Assembly: GCF_021168455.1 (NCBI RefSeq)
Contig: NZ_JAJOZR010000001.1
Span: 248,001 to 312,000, forward strand
Direction of reading: 5' to 3'
DNA length: 64,000 nt
Source: Ferranicluibacter quercicola
GTDB taxonomy: Bacteria > Pseudomonadota > Alphaproteobacteria > Rhizobiales > Rhizobiaceae
Shown here in pieces: positions 34,608 to 43,604 of the stretch; position 1 is the stretch's first letter; each line of letters opens with the position of its first letter. The notes beneath the pieces were generated by a model. The model was given only the letters and a program-made list of their open reading frames with translations, did no database searches and was not told where the DNA came from. Both the position numbers and the translations under genes were made by a program.

Positions 34608-37600
34608 TTAGACGCTGAGCATCGACATGATCATCGAGGCACTGCTTTCGCTCGGCTGTTCGGATGCGGCGGACGACCCGCTTTCCGCGCTGGACGTCTC
34701 CGGACCCGAAGCGACCCGGGCGCTGGAGGCGCTCGACGTCGTCTGGGCGTTGATCGCCACGTCCGTGAGAGCCTGCAGCTGCGCGGAGGTCATGCCGTTG
34801 ATCTGTGCCGGCGTGAAGGCCTCCGCCTGCGCGACCGTCAGGCCCGAAATGGCCCGCGTGCTCAAGCCGGAGATGGCGCCGGTGCCGAGCGCGATGATGT
34901 GTTCCGGCGTCAGCTGAACCAGATCGTCCGAGCCGAGGGCCGCGGCCTGCATCAGGCCGAAGGCACCGACCTGCGACGTCGAGAGCATGCCGATCTGCGC
35001 CGGTGTGAGGGCGCTCACCTGGCTGTATCCGAGGGCCGCGACCTGGCTCGTCGTCAAGGCCGCGATACTGGTCGATGTAAGCCCGGAAACGATCGCCGTG
35101 CCCAATCCCTTGATCGAACCCGGTGCGATGGCGGCGATCTCCTGAGTCGAGAAGGTCGCAAGCTGCATCGTGGTCAGGCCGGCGAGGCCGCCCTGGCTGA
35201 GCGCGGCGATCTGGCTGCTCGTGAGCTGATTCACCTGTTCGGCGCTCAGGACGCCGACCTGCGCGCTCGTCAGCCCGGCAACGGTGCCTGTGCCAAGGCT
35301 TGCGATCTCGGTGGGAGACAGGGCGGCGATGAAGGCGGTCGGAAGGCCCTTGACCGCTGTCGAGCCGAGAGCACCGATCTTGGTAGGCTTCAGCGTTGCG
35401 AGGCTATCGGTCGTCAGCCCCGAAATGGCCTCGGAACTCAGGGCCGCGATCTGGCTGGTCGACAGGACGTGCATTTGCGCGGCGCTGAGCGCGGCGGCCT
35501 GCGCGCTGCCGATACCGGCAAGCCCCTTGATGCTCAGGGCGGCGAGCTGGCTGTCCGAGAGACCCGCGATGCCGGTCGTCTTCAGGGCGCCGATCTGGCT
35601 GGAGGTCAGCGCTCCGACCTGCGCGAGGGTCAGGGCTTCGATCTGGCTGGAGGTCAGGGCCTCGATCTGCGTCGAGGCGAGCCCCGAAATGCCGCCCGTG
35701 CTCAAGGCCGCGATCTGCTGCGGCGTCAGGGTGGAGAGCATGGACGACGAGAGACCGGCGATAGCGGCCGAACTGATGGCGGCGATCTCGCTGGTGGTGA
35801 AGCTGTCGATATCGTCCGCGCCGAGGGCCGACAGTTGACGGGAATCAAGCACCGCGATCTGCGACGCCGTCAGCGCTTCGGCCTGATCGACGTTGAGGGC
35901 GGCAATCTGCGCCGTGCCGAGACCGGCGATGGCGGCGGTGCCGAGGGCTGCGATCTGGCTCGTGGAGAGCGAGGCAAGCATCGCCGTGGACAGGCCGGGA
36001 ATGGCCAGCGAGCTGATGGCCGCGAGCTGTGCCGGGCCAAAATTTTCGAGGGCATCGGTGCTCAGCACGGACAGCTGTTGCGAGGAGAACGTGCCCACCT
36101 GAGCGGCCGTCAGGGCCTTGGCCTGATCGATCGTGAGGGTGGCGATCGCCCGTGTCGAGAGACCCGCGACCCCGCTCATTCCCAATGCGCCGATCTGGGC
36201 GGGAGACAGGCGGGCGATATCCTCGGTTCCCAGAGCGGAAGCCTGCTTGGAGGAGAAGGCGCCGAGCTGAGCGGCCGTCAGCACCTCGATCTGGTCGCCG
36301 TTCAGGGCGGCGATCTGGTTCGTGCCGAGCCCGGCCACGCCGGAAACGCTGAGGGCTGCGACCTGTTCGGGCGACAGCGAGGCGATCGCCGTCGTCGACA
36401 GGCCGGCCACGGCCGCAGAGCCGAAGGCGGCGATATCCGCCGTCGAGAAGCCGCCGAGATCCTCGATGGCGAGCGCTGCGGCCTGCGTGGAGCTGAGGGC
36501 CGCGACCTGCGTCGGGGTGAAGGCCGCCGTCTGGTCCGTGGTCAAAGCGGCGATCTGTGTTGCCGTGAAGCCCGCCACGCCGTCGGCGCTCAGAGCGGCG
36601 ATCTGCTGGATCGTCAGGGTTGCGAGGGCTGCCGTGCCCAGTGCCGCCACCTGTTTGGAGGTCAAGGCCGCGACCTGGGCGGTCGTCAGGCCGTCGATCT
36701 GATCGCTCGAGAGGGCCGCGATCTGTGTGCTGCCGAGGCCGGCAATGCTGCCGGTGCTGAGCGCAGCGACGCCCTCGGGCGAAAGCGTTGCGATCATCGC
36801 CGTCGAGAGGCCGGCAATGGCCGTGGGGGAAATGGCGGCGATGTCGGTAAGGCTGAAGCGGGCCAGCGCCGCCGTGCCGAGCGCTGCCAGCTGCCGCGAG
36901 CCGAGGGCTGCAATCTGGGTGCCGTTGAGAGCCTCCGCCTGATCGGCACTGAGCACGCCGATCTGCTGGGTGGACAGGCCGGCGACGCCGGCGGCACTGA
37001 GCGCCGCAATCTGGGTCGTCGTCAGCGCCGCGATGTCGCTGGTGGCGAGAACCGCCACCTGCCGTGAACTCAGCGCGGCGATCTGGGTGGTGCCCAGCGC
37101 CTGCACCTGCGCACTGCTCAGACGCGCGATCAGCGATGTGCTGAGCCCGCTGATGCCGCTCGCGCTGATGGCGGCGATCTGCTCGTTCGAGAGCCCGGTG
37201 ACCGCCTGCGAGGTCAGGCCCGCCATCGCGTCGGCCGACAGGGCGCCGACGTTCTTCGGCAGGATGGCCTGGATATCGCTGGAGGTCAGCACGGAGGTCT
37301 GACGCGAGGTGAGGGCGCCGAGCTGCGCGCGTGTCAGCGCTGCGATCTGGTCGTGCGTCAAGGCGTCGATCTGTCGCGAGCCGAGGGCTGCGACGGCCAG
37401 GGTGCTCAAGGCGGCGATCTTGGCCGTGTCGAGCGAGGCGATGGTGTCGGACGACAGGCCGGCGATGGCGGCGGGATCGATCGCGGCGACTTCACGCGTG
37501 GTGAAGGTGGCGACCGCGCTGGAAGACAGTGCGGCCAGCTGGGACGAGCCGAGGGCCGCGATCTGGACGGCGGTCAGGGCTTCCACCTGCGCGGTCTGCA

Positions 37601-40600
37601 GCGCCGCCAGCTGGCGGGTTGTCAGGCCCCGCACGGCGGATGCGCTGAGGGCCGCCACCTGGCTTGTGGAGAGGGTCGAGATGGCGGCAGTGGTCAGGCC
37701 GGGGATCGCGCCCGATGTGATGGCGGCGATATCCTTCGTCGAGAAGGTGGAGATGTCCTCCGACGGCAGCGCCGAGATCTGACCCGAGCTCAGGCTTCCC
37801 ACCTGCGCGCTGGTGAGCGCCTCTGCCTGGGCCGTCGTCAGGACGGCGATGTGTTGCGAGGTGAAGCCGGAAACCGCCGTGCTCGAAAGCGCTGCGATCT
37901 GCTCCGTCGAGAGGGCGGCGACATGGGCGGTCGAGGCGGCGCCGATCTGAGCCGCGCTCAGGGCTGCGACCTGTCGGATGGAGAGGCTGGCGACCTGGTC
38001 GGTGCCCAGCGCCTTGATTTGGGCGGTCGAAAGTCCGCCGATCGCGCTGCTGCTGAGCGATGCGATGCGCGGCGAGGAGAAGGCCGCGACGTCCGCCGTG
38101 CTCAGCCCGGCCATCTGCTGCGACGTCATTCCGGCCAGCTGTGCGGTGGTCAGCGCGGCAAGCTGCGCGTCGCTGAGGGCTGCGATCTGGTCCGTGCCGA
38201 GCGCGCCGACCGCAAGCGATGTCATGGCGGCGACCTGTTCGGTGGAGAAGGCCGAGATCTTCTCCGAAAGTGCGGCCAACTGGCCCGAGGTCAGCTGCCG
38301 GACCTGCAGAGCGGAAAGGGCGGCCAGCTGCGCCGTGGAGAACGCCGATGCCTGCAGGGTCGAGAGACCGCCAAGGGCAGCCGTGCCGAGCGCTGCCACC
38401 TGGGCGGTGGAAAGGGCTGCGACGACATCCTTGTCGAGGCCGGATAGTGCCTGACTGTTCAGCGCAGCGATGTTTGCGGTCGGGAAGGCGGCGATATCCG
38501 CGACCTCGATCGCGGCCGTCTGCGTGGCGCTCAATGCCCTAACCTGAGCCACCGAAAGCGAACCGATCTGGTTCGGACCCATCGCCGAGATCTGCGCGGC
38601 CGTCAGACGCGCGATCACGTCCGTGCTCAAGGCGCCGATCTTGCCCGTGGAGAGACTTTCCATCACGTCGCCGCTGAGGCCGGTTATGGCGGCGGTGCTG
38701 ATGGCTGCGAATTCCGCCGTGGAGAAGGTGGCGATGTCATCGGCGCCGAAGGCGGCGAGCTGCGTCGCCGTCAGCGCGCGGATCTGCGTCGCGGACAGCG
38801 CCTCGGCCTGTTCCGTCCCCAGAGCCTCGATCTGGGCCGTCGTCAGGCTGGCGACGGCCGATGTGCCCAGTGCCGCGATCTGGGCGGTGCCCAGCGTCCC
38901 AATGACATCGGCGCTGAGGCCGGAGAGGGCGCGACTGTTGATCGCGGCGATATTGGCTGTCGGGAATGCCGCGAGATCGCTCCCGTCGAGCACCGTGAGC
39001 TGCTGCGCGGTCAGGCGCGCGACCTGCGTGGTGTTCAGAGCGGCAAGATGCGCCGTGCTGAGGGCCGCCATGTGCGCCGTCGAGAGCACCGCCACCGCGC
39101 TTGCGTTCACGGCCGCGATCTGGGCCGTCGAGAGGGCGCCCACCTGATCGGCGGACAGCGCCGTAACCTGCGTTGTCCGCAAGGCCGCGACCTGCGCGGT
39201 CGTCAGCGCGGCACGCTGGTTCGTCGAGAGGGCCGCGATGTCGAGGCCCTGCACGGCCGCCGTGGTGAGCGCCGCGACATCGTCCGTCGAAAGGGTGGCG
39301 ATGGCGTCTTGGCTCAAGCCCGAGATCTGCACGGCGGTAAGGGCTGCCATCTGCGCCGGCGACAGAACCTCGATCTGCGCGGTGCCCATCGCTGCCAGCT
39401 GTCCCTTGGTCAGGCCGGCAATCTGGGTCGTCGTGAAGGCGGCCAGCTGTGCCGTCGACAGCGTCGCCGCGACCTCTGTCGCCAGTCCCGACAGGGATGT
39501 CCGGGAGATCGCACCGATGGTGACGGTCGACAGGGATGCGAGATCATCGGTGCTGAAGGCCGCCAGCTGGGCTGCGGTCAAAGCTTTGATCTGGTCGGTC
39601 GAGAGCGCGGCGACCTGATCCGTGTGCAGGGCCGCAATCTGCGCCGAGGTCAGGCTGGCGACGGCGCTCGTGCTGAGGGCGGCGATCCGGTCGTTCGACT
39701 GCGCTGCGAGAATGTCCGTCTGGAGGCCCCAGACCGCCCGGTTGGTGATGGCGGCCATGTCCTCGGTCGAGAAGGTGTTGACGGCCGCTGTGTCCAGCAC
39801 GGCAAGCTGCGTTGCGGAGAAGGCGCGGATCTGCACGGGCGAGAGGGCCTCGACCTGGGCACTGCTCATGGCCGCCAGCTGCAGGGTCGTCAGGGCGCTG
39901 GTCTGGCCGGAGGTGAGCGCCGCGATATGGTCGGTGGACAGGTGGCCGATGGCCTCGGTGCCCAGGCCCTTGATGGCGACCGCCGAAATGGCCGCGATGG
40001 CCGCAGAGGAGAAGGCGTCGAGTGCGCTCAGCCCGAGGGCTGCAACCTGCGTCGAGGTCAGTGCGCGGGCTTGCTGCGCTGTCAGGGCCGCTGTCTCCTC
40101 GGCGTTCAGGCTGCCGATCTGCACCGTGGTGAGACCTGCAACCGTCTGCGCACTGAGCCTGGCGATCTGCTCACCGGAAAGCGCCCCGAACTGGTCTGCA
40201 CCCCAACCGCTGATCTGCGAGGCACTGAGAGCCGCGACTTGCGCCGGCAGCAGCGCCGGAAGGGAATCGGTCGCCAGGGCGTTGATCTGGGTGCTCGTCA
40301 GGGCGGCCACCGTCGCGGTGCTGAGCGCGGCGAGCTGGGCGGTCGACAAGGCCGCAACGACGTCGGTCTTCAGCCCGCGCACGACCTGGCCGTTGATGGC
40401 GGCGATATCCGTGGTGGAGAAATGGGTGATGTCGCCAGCATCGAGGGCGGCGAGCTGGGTCGTGCCGAACGCCCTGACCTGCACGGGTGTGAAGGCTGCC
40501 AGCTGCGCCTCGTCCAGTGCGTCGATCTGTCGGCTGCTGAGGTTGGCGACGACGCCGGTGGTGAGCGCCGCCACCTGGCCGGTCGTCAAGCCGGTAATGG

Positions 40601-41633
40601 CCTCCGGCTGAACGCCGGAAAATGCCTGCGGCGTCATGGCCGCCAGGGCGGTCGTGGACACGGCGGCGATCTTGTCTGACGAGAGAGCGGCGACCTGTTG
40701 GGAGGTGAGAACCCGCACCTGCGCAAAGGACATTGCTCCGATCTGTTCCGGACTGAGGGCGGCGATCTGGCCCGCGGACAGAGAGGCGACGGACCTCGGG
40801 GCGAGGGCTACGATCTGTTCGCTGGAAAAGGCTTCCAGCTGCCCGGTGCTCAAGGCCGATATCTGTGCGGACGTCAGAGCGGCGACCTGCGTGGGCGAAA
40901 GGGCGGACAGTTTTTCATTCGACAGGCTGGCAATGCCCAGACCGGCGATCGCCCGGGCGGAGATCGCCTTGACGTCATCGATGGACAGCGCCTCGACATC
41001 TCCTGGTTCGAACGCCGCCAGCTGGAGCGAGCCGAGGGCCGAAACCTGGGTCGAGGTGAACGATTCGACCTGATGGCTGCTCAAGGCGACGATCTGGCCG
41101 CTCGACAGGTTCGAGACGGCGCCGGTGTTCAGCGCCGAAATCTGGTCGGTCGTCAGCGAGGCGAGAACATCGAGCTGGAGTCCGCGAATGGCGGTGCCCG
41201 CGATCGCATTCATGTCGTCCGTCGAAAAGGTCGCAAGGTCTTCCGCACTGAGGGCCGCGATCTGGGCGCTGGTCATCGCCTTGATCTGGGCCGGCGTCAG
41301 GGCCTCCGCCTGTTCGGACGTCAATGCGCCGATCTGCGACGTCGTCATCCCGCTGACCTGCGTGGCGGAGAGGGCCTCGATGCCGGGCTTGTGCAAGGCG
41401 CTGAGCTGATCGAGCGTCAGGCCTACGATCGCCGCGCGGGAAATGGCGTTGAGCTGCTCGGTGCTGAGAACCTCCACATCCTCGACGTCGAGGGCCGCGA
41501 TCTGCGAGGAGGAGAGGGCCCTGATCTGGAGCGTGGAAAGAGAGCTGACGTCTTCGGTCGTCCAGGCCGCGATGGCCGGCGCGGACATGGACCGGATCTG
41601 CGTGACGCTCAGGCCGGAAGCAATTGTCGTCAT
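34608..41633 (-). CDS. Giant Ser/Thr-rich octapeptide-repeat protein
   Basis: This 2341-residue protein is made almost entirely of about 285 tandem copies of an eight-residue unit, consensus L-[ST]-[ST]-x-[QDE]-[IVL]-x-[AG]. Phase is kept from residue 8 to near the C-terminus, with rare slips (for example a short unit LGIAS near residue 230). A different marker unit, F-[ST]-T-x-[DE]-I-A-A-I followed by x(3)-A-[IV]-x-G-L, returns at irregular steps. Lys and Arg are scarce. There is no signal peptide or membrane segment. The last 45 residues leave the repeat and are Ser/Ala/Glu-rich, ending MIMSMLSV, which could be a type I secretion signal. The [ST]-x-x-[QE] pattern resembles helix-capping boxes, so a solenoid of short helices is possible. 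Function is unknown; a surface or secreted filament is my inference. GGGGA precedes the ATG at 41633. The N-terminus is homologous to the protein at 48873. Confidence 0.85.
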   Translation of the reverse strand: MTTIASGLSVTQIRSMSAPAIAAWTTEDVSSLSTLQIRALSSSQIAALDVEDVEVLSTEQLNAISRAAIVGLTLDQLSALHKPGIEALSATQVSGMTTSQIGALTSEQAEALTPAQIKAMTSAQIAALSAEDLATFSTDDMNAIAGTAIRGLQLDVLASLTTDQISALNTGAVSNLSSGQIVALSSHQVESFTSTQVSALGSLQLAAFEPGDVEALSIDDVKAISARAIAGLGIASLSNEKLSALSPTQVAALTSAQISALSTGQLEAFSSEQIVALAPRSVASLSAGQIAALSPEQIGAMSFAQVRVLTSQQVAALSSDKIAAVSTTALAAMTPQAFSGVQPEAITGLTTGQVAALTTGVVANLSSRQIDALDEAQLAAFTPVQVRAFGTTQLAALDAGDITHFSTTDIAAINGQVVRGLKTDVVAALSTAQLAALSTATVAALTSTQINALATDSLPALLPAQVAALSASQISGWGADQFGALSGEQIARLSAQTVAGLTTVQIGSLNAEETAALTAQQARALTSTQVAALGLSALDAFSSAAIAAISAVAIKGLGTEAIGHLSTDHIAALTSGQTSALTTLQLAAMSSAQVEALSPVQIRAFSATQLAVLDTAAVNTFSTEDMAAITNRAVWGLQTDILAAQSNDRIAALSTSAVASLTSAQIAALHTDQVAALSTDQIKALTAAQLAAFSTDDLASLSTVTIGAISRTSLSGLATEVAATLSTAQLAAFTTTQIAGLTKGQLAAMGTAQIEVLSPAQMAALTAVQISGLSQDAIATLSTDDVAALTTAAVQGLDIAALSTNQRAALTTAQVAALRTTQVTALSADQVGALSTAQIAAVNASAVAVLSTAHMAALSTAHLAALNTTQVARLTAQQLTVLDGSDLAAFPTANIAAINSRALSGLSADVIGTLGTAQIAALGTSAVASLTTAQIEALGTEQAEALSATQIRALTATQLAAFGADDIATFSTAEFAAISTAAITGLSGDVMESLSTGKIGALSTDVIARLTAAQISAMGPNQIGSLSVAQVRALSATQTAAIEVADIAAFPTANIAALNSQALSGLDKDVVAALSTAQVAALGTAALGGLSTLQASAFSTAQLAALSALQVRQLTSGQLAALSEKISAFSTEQVAAMTSLAVGALGTDQIAALSDAQLAALTTAQLAGMTSQQMAGLSTADVAAFSSPRIASLSSSAIGGLSTAQIKALGTDQVASLSIRQVAALSAAQIGAASTAHVAALSTEQIAALSSTAVSGFTSQHIAVLTTAQAEALTSAQVGSLSSGQISALPSEDISTFSTKDIAAITSGAIPGLTTAAISTLSTSQVAALSASAVRGLTTRQLAALQTAQVEALTAVQIAALGSSQLAALSSSAVATFTTREVAAIDPAAIAGLSSDTIASLDTAKIAALSTLAVAALGSRQIDALTHDQIAALTRAQLGALTSRQTSVLTSSDIQAILPKNVGALSADAMAGLTSQAVTGLSNEQIAAISASGISGLSTSLIARLSSAQVQALGTTQIAALSSRQVAVLATSDIAALTTTQIAALSAAGVAGLSTQQIGVLSADQAEALNGTQIAALGSRQLAALGTAALARFSLTDIAAISPTAIAGLSTAMIATLSPEGVAALSTGSIAGLGSTQIAALSSDQIDGLTTAQVAALTSKQVAALGTAALATLTIQQIAALSADGVAGFTATQIAALTTDQTAAFTPTQVAALSSTQAAALAIEDLGGFSTADIAAFGSAAVAGLSTTAIASLSPEQVAALSVSGVAGLGTNQIAALNGDQIEVLTAAQLGAFSSKQASALGTEDIARLSPAQIGALGMSGVAGLSTRAIATLTIDQAKALTAAQVGTFSSQQLSVLSTDALENFGPAQLAAISSLAIPGLSTAMLASLSTSQIAALGTAAIAGLGTAQIAALNVDQAEALTASQIAVLDSRQLSALGADDIDSFTTSEIAAISSAAIAGLSSSMLSTLTPQQIAALSTGGISGLASTQIEALTSSQIEALTLAQVGALTSSQIGALKTTGIAGLSDSQLAALSIKGLAGIGSAQAAALSAAQMHVLSTSQIAALSSEAISGLTTDSLATLKPTKIGALGSTAVKGLPTAFIAALSPTEIASLGTGTVAGLTSAQVGVLSAEQVNQLTSSQIAALSQGGLAGLTTMQLATFSTQEIAAIAPGSIKGLGTAIVSGLTSTSIAALTTSQVAALGYSQVSALTPAQIGMLSTSQVGAFGLMQAAALGSDDLVQLTPEHIIALGTGAISGLSTRAISGLTVAQAEAFTPAQINGMTSAQLQALTDVAINAQTTSSASSARVASGPETSSAESGSSAASEQPSESSASMIMSMLSV

Positions 41634-42107
41634 GCCATCAATCCCCACACTGAACCGGCCCACACATAGCTGGCGCCGAGCCCTGCCGACGGGCAAGGCT
41701 CTCCCGCCGAACGAGCACGGGAGGAGGTCCCATCGAACGGCTGGTTACGGTCCTGAGTATTGTCTCTGGCTTGCATGAACCTGAAGTGCGGGCTCCGAGC
41801 GGATTGCAATCGCCGGTCTGTTCGCGGTGCGGTCGCGCGAAACCGACGCGTCGCTGCTCGAGGAGAGGTCGCATCTCGACACCGGCTTCGCCTTCAGCTG
41901 CGTCTTCGGCCAAGACCGTAAGTTTTACAGATGATCGGACTTGACGCTTAAGGGTGATGGGTCCAGTTCAGGGAAGCGAGATTTGATCTCCACCGACGCA
42001 GCGTCGGCGCCTGCAAGGGCGCTCCGGCGCGTTCCGTCGGATACTGACGGCCGTCCGACCGCCGAAATGTCCCCCTATGCGCCAGCACGGCGTTCCGGAA
42101 CCGATCC
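41634..42107. other. Divergent intergenic region, no gene recognised
   Basis: These 474 bases separate the start of the giant repeat gene (minus) from the MFS exporter gene (plus) and must hold both promoters. An open frame of 91 codons (41638-41913, minus) has no Shine-Dalgarno, no homology I recognise and Arg/Pro-rich composition, so I do not call it. A TTGACG occurs at 41940-41945 without a convincing -10. Confidence 0.5.
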
Positions 42108-43586
42108 ATGACTGAAAAACGTGTTCATCGCGGCCTCGTCGTTGCCGCGATCATGGCAAGCATGGCGATGATCGCCATCGAGGCGACGATCGTTTCGACC
42201 GCCATGCCGCAAATCGCAGCACAACTGGGCCAGCTCAACCTTTACAGCTGGGTGTTCTCCTCCTTCCTGCTGACGCAGACGGCAACCACCGTCGTCTTCG
42301 GCAAGCTTTCGGATATCTACGGTCGCAAGCCGGTCGTGCTCTTCGGCATCGCCGTCTTTCTCGCGTCCTCGCTGCTTGCGGGCTTTGCCTGGTCCATGCC
42401 GTCGATGATCGCGTTCCGCCTGCTGCAGGGCGTCGGCGCCGGCGCCATACAGCCGGTCGCCATGACCATCGTCGGCGACCTCTTCCCGGGGCGTGAACGC
42501 GGCAAGGTGCAGGGCTATCTGGCCAGCGTCTGGGCGCTATCGGCGGTCGTCGGCCCGCTGCTCGGCAGCTTCATTATCCACAGCCTGCCCTGGGCCTGGG
42601 TCTTCTGGATCAACATTCCCGTCGGCATCCTCGCGGCCTTCGGCTTCATCCGCTTCCTGCACGAGGAAAAGCAGACGCGCACGGCATCCATCGACATTCT
42701 CGGCGCCGCGCTCTTTGCCGTTTCCATCTCCGCGCTCATGGTGGCGCTGACCGAGGTGGAGGCCGCGACGCCGCTCTACACCGTCGGCGCCGTGCTGGTG
42801 TTCGTCGTCAGTCTCGGCCTGTTTCTCTGGCAGGAACGGCGTGCCGAGGCACCGATGGTTGCGCCCGATCTCTGGCTGCGCCGGCCAATCGCGGCCTCCA
42901 ACATCGCCATCTTCTTTGCCAGCATGGCCATCATGGGACTGACAACCTTCCTGCCGATGTATGTTCAGACGGTGCTCGACCGTTCGCCGCTGGTCGCGGG
43001 TTTCGCGCTCACCATGCTGCTGATCGGCTGGCCGGCCGGCGCCACGTTCGCCTCGCGCATGTTCCCGCGCTTCGGGCTGCGGCCGATCATGCTCGTCGCG
43101 AGCCTCGTCATCCCCACCGGCGCCTTCCTTCTGGTGCTGCTGACGCCGGAGAGCTCGCCGGCGCAGGCCGGCGCGGGATCGCTGATCATGGGGGTCGGCA
43201 TGGGCCTGCTCAACATCTGTGCGCTGGTCATCACCCAGGAAAGCGTCGGCTGGTCGCAGCGCGGCAGCGCCACGGCGTCGAACGTGTTCTCCCGCAACCT
43301 CGGCAGCACGCTCGGTGCCTCGATTCTCGGTGCGGTGCTCAGCTACGGCCTCGCACATGCCGGCGGCATCGGGGCGATCTCGCCCGAACAGCTGCGCGGC
43401 CTGCTCGACGGCACGGGTGCGGCGGCAATCGATGCAGCCTCGGTCCGCATGGCCCTGCAGGCCGCGCTCCACGTCACGTTTCTGGTCATGTTCGTCATGA
43501 CGGTGCTTATCGTCCCCGTCTGCCTCTTCGTGCCGAAGCTTCTCGACCAGGATCAGCCAGTGGAGGCTGCCGAAGCCAAGGCCTGA
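42108..43586 (+). CDS. DHA2-family MFS efflux transporter (EmrB/QacA type)
   Basis: A 492-residue membrane protein with about 14 hydrophobic segments. MFS motif A is GKLSDIYGRKPV between segments 2 and 3. The acidic segment-1 motif IAIEATIVSTAMPQI is typical of DHA2 exporters, and the segment-5 antiporter motif appears as VVGPLLGSFI. The C-terminus is cytoplasmic and acidic. Such proteins expel drugs, lipids or siderophore-like compounds by proton antiport. It is divergent from the giant repeat gene and convergent with glf, so a role in the putative glycoprotein locus is only positional; it may simply be a multidrug pump. It is not a protein secretion system. Confidence 0.9.
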   Translation: MTEKRVHRGLVVAAIMASMAMIAIEATIVSTAMPQIAAQLGQLNLYSWVFSSFLLTQTATTVVFGKLSDIYGRKPVVLFGIAVFLASSLLAGFAWSMPSMIAFRLLQGVGAGAIQPVAMTIVGDLFPGRERGKVQGYLASVWALSAVVGPLLGSFIIHSLPWAWVFWINIPVGILAAFGFIRFLHEEKQTRTASIDILGAALFAVSISALMVALTEVEAATPLYTVGAVLVFVVSLGLFLWQERRAEAPMVAPDLWLRRPIAASNIAIFFASMAIMGLTTFLPMYVQTVLDRSPLVAGFALTMLLIGWPAGATFASRMFPRFGLRPIMLVASLVIPTGAFLLVLLTPESSPAQAGAGSLIMGVGMGLLNICALVITQESVGWSQRGSATASNVFSRNLGSTLGASILGAVLSYGLAHAGGIGAISPEQLRGLLDGTGAAAIDAASVRMALQAALHVTFLVMFVMTVLIVPVCLFVPKLLDQDQPVEAAEAKA

Positions 43587-43604
43587 AGACGCTCCTGCGA
43601 ACGC

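Noticed and set aside
34434..37067. Long open frame (877 codons) on the plus strand opposite the giant repeat gene
   Set aside because: It is the antisense of a periodic GC-rich gene, which keeps stop codons out of other frames. Its translation is Arg/Gly/Asp-rich without known domains. Similar shadows occur at 37353-38447, 39048-40679 and 40698-41669.
34608..41633. Assignment to pentapeptide, RTX or autotransporter repeats
   Set aside because: The period is eight, not five or nine. There is no GGxGxD calcium motif, no beta-barrel domain and no Sec signal.
41638..41913. 91-codon frame in the divergent region before the MFS gene
   Set aside because: No Shine-Dalgarno, atypical composition and no recognisable family; probably chance in GC-rich DNA.
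42108..43586. MFS protein as the exporter of the repeat proteins
   Set aside because: DHA2 transporters move small molecules, not large polypeptides. Its link to the locus is position only.
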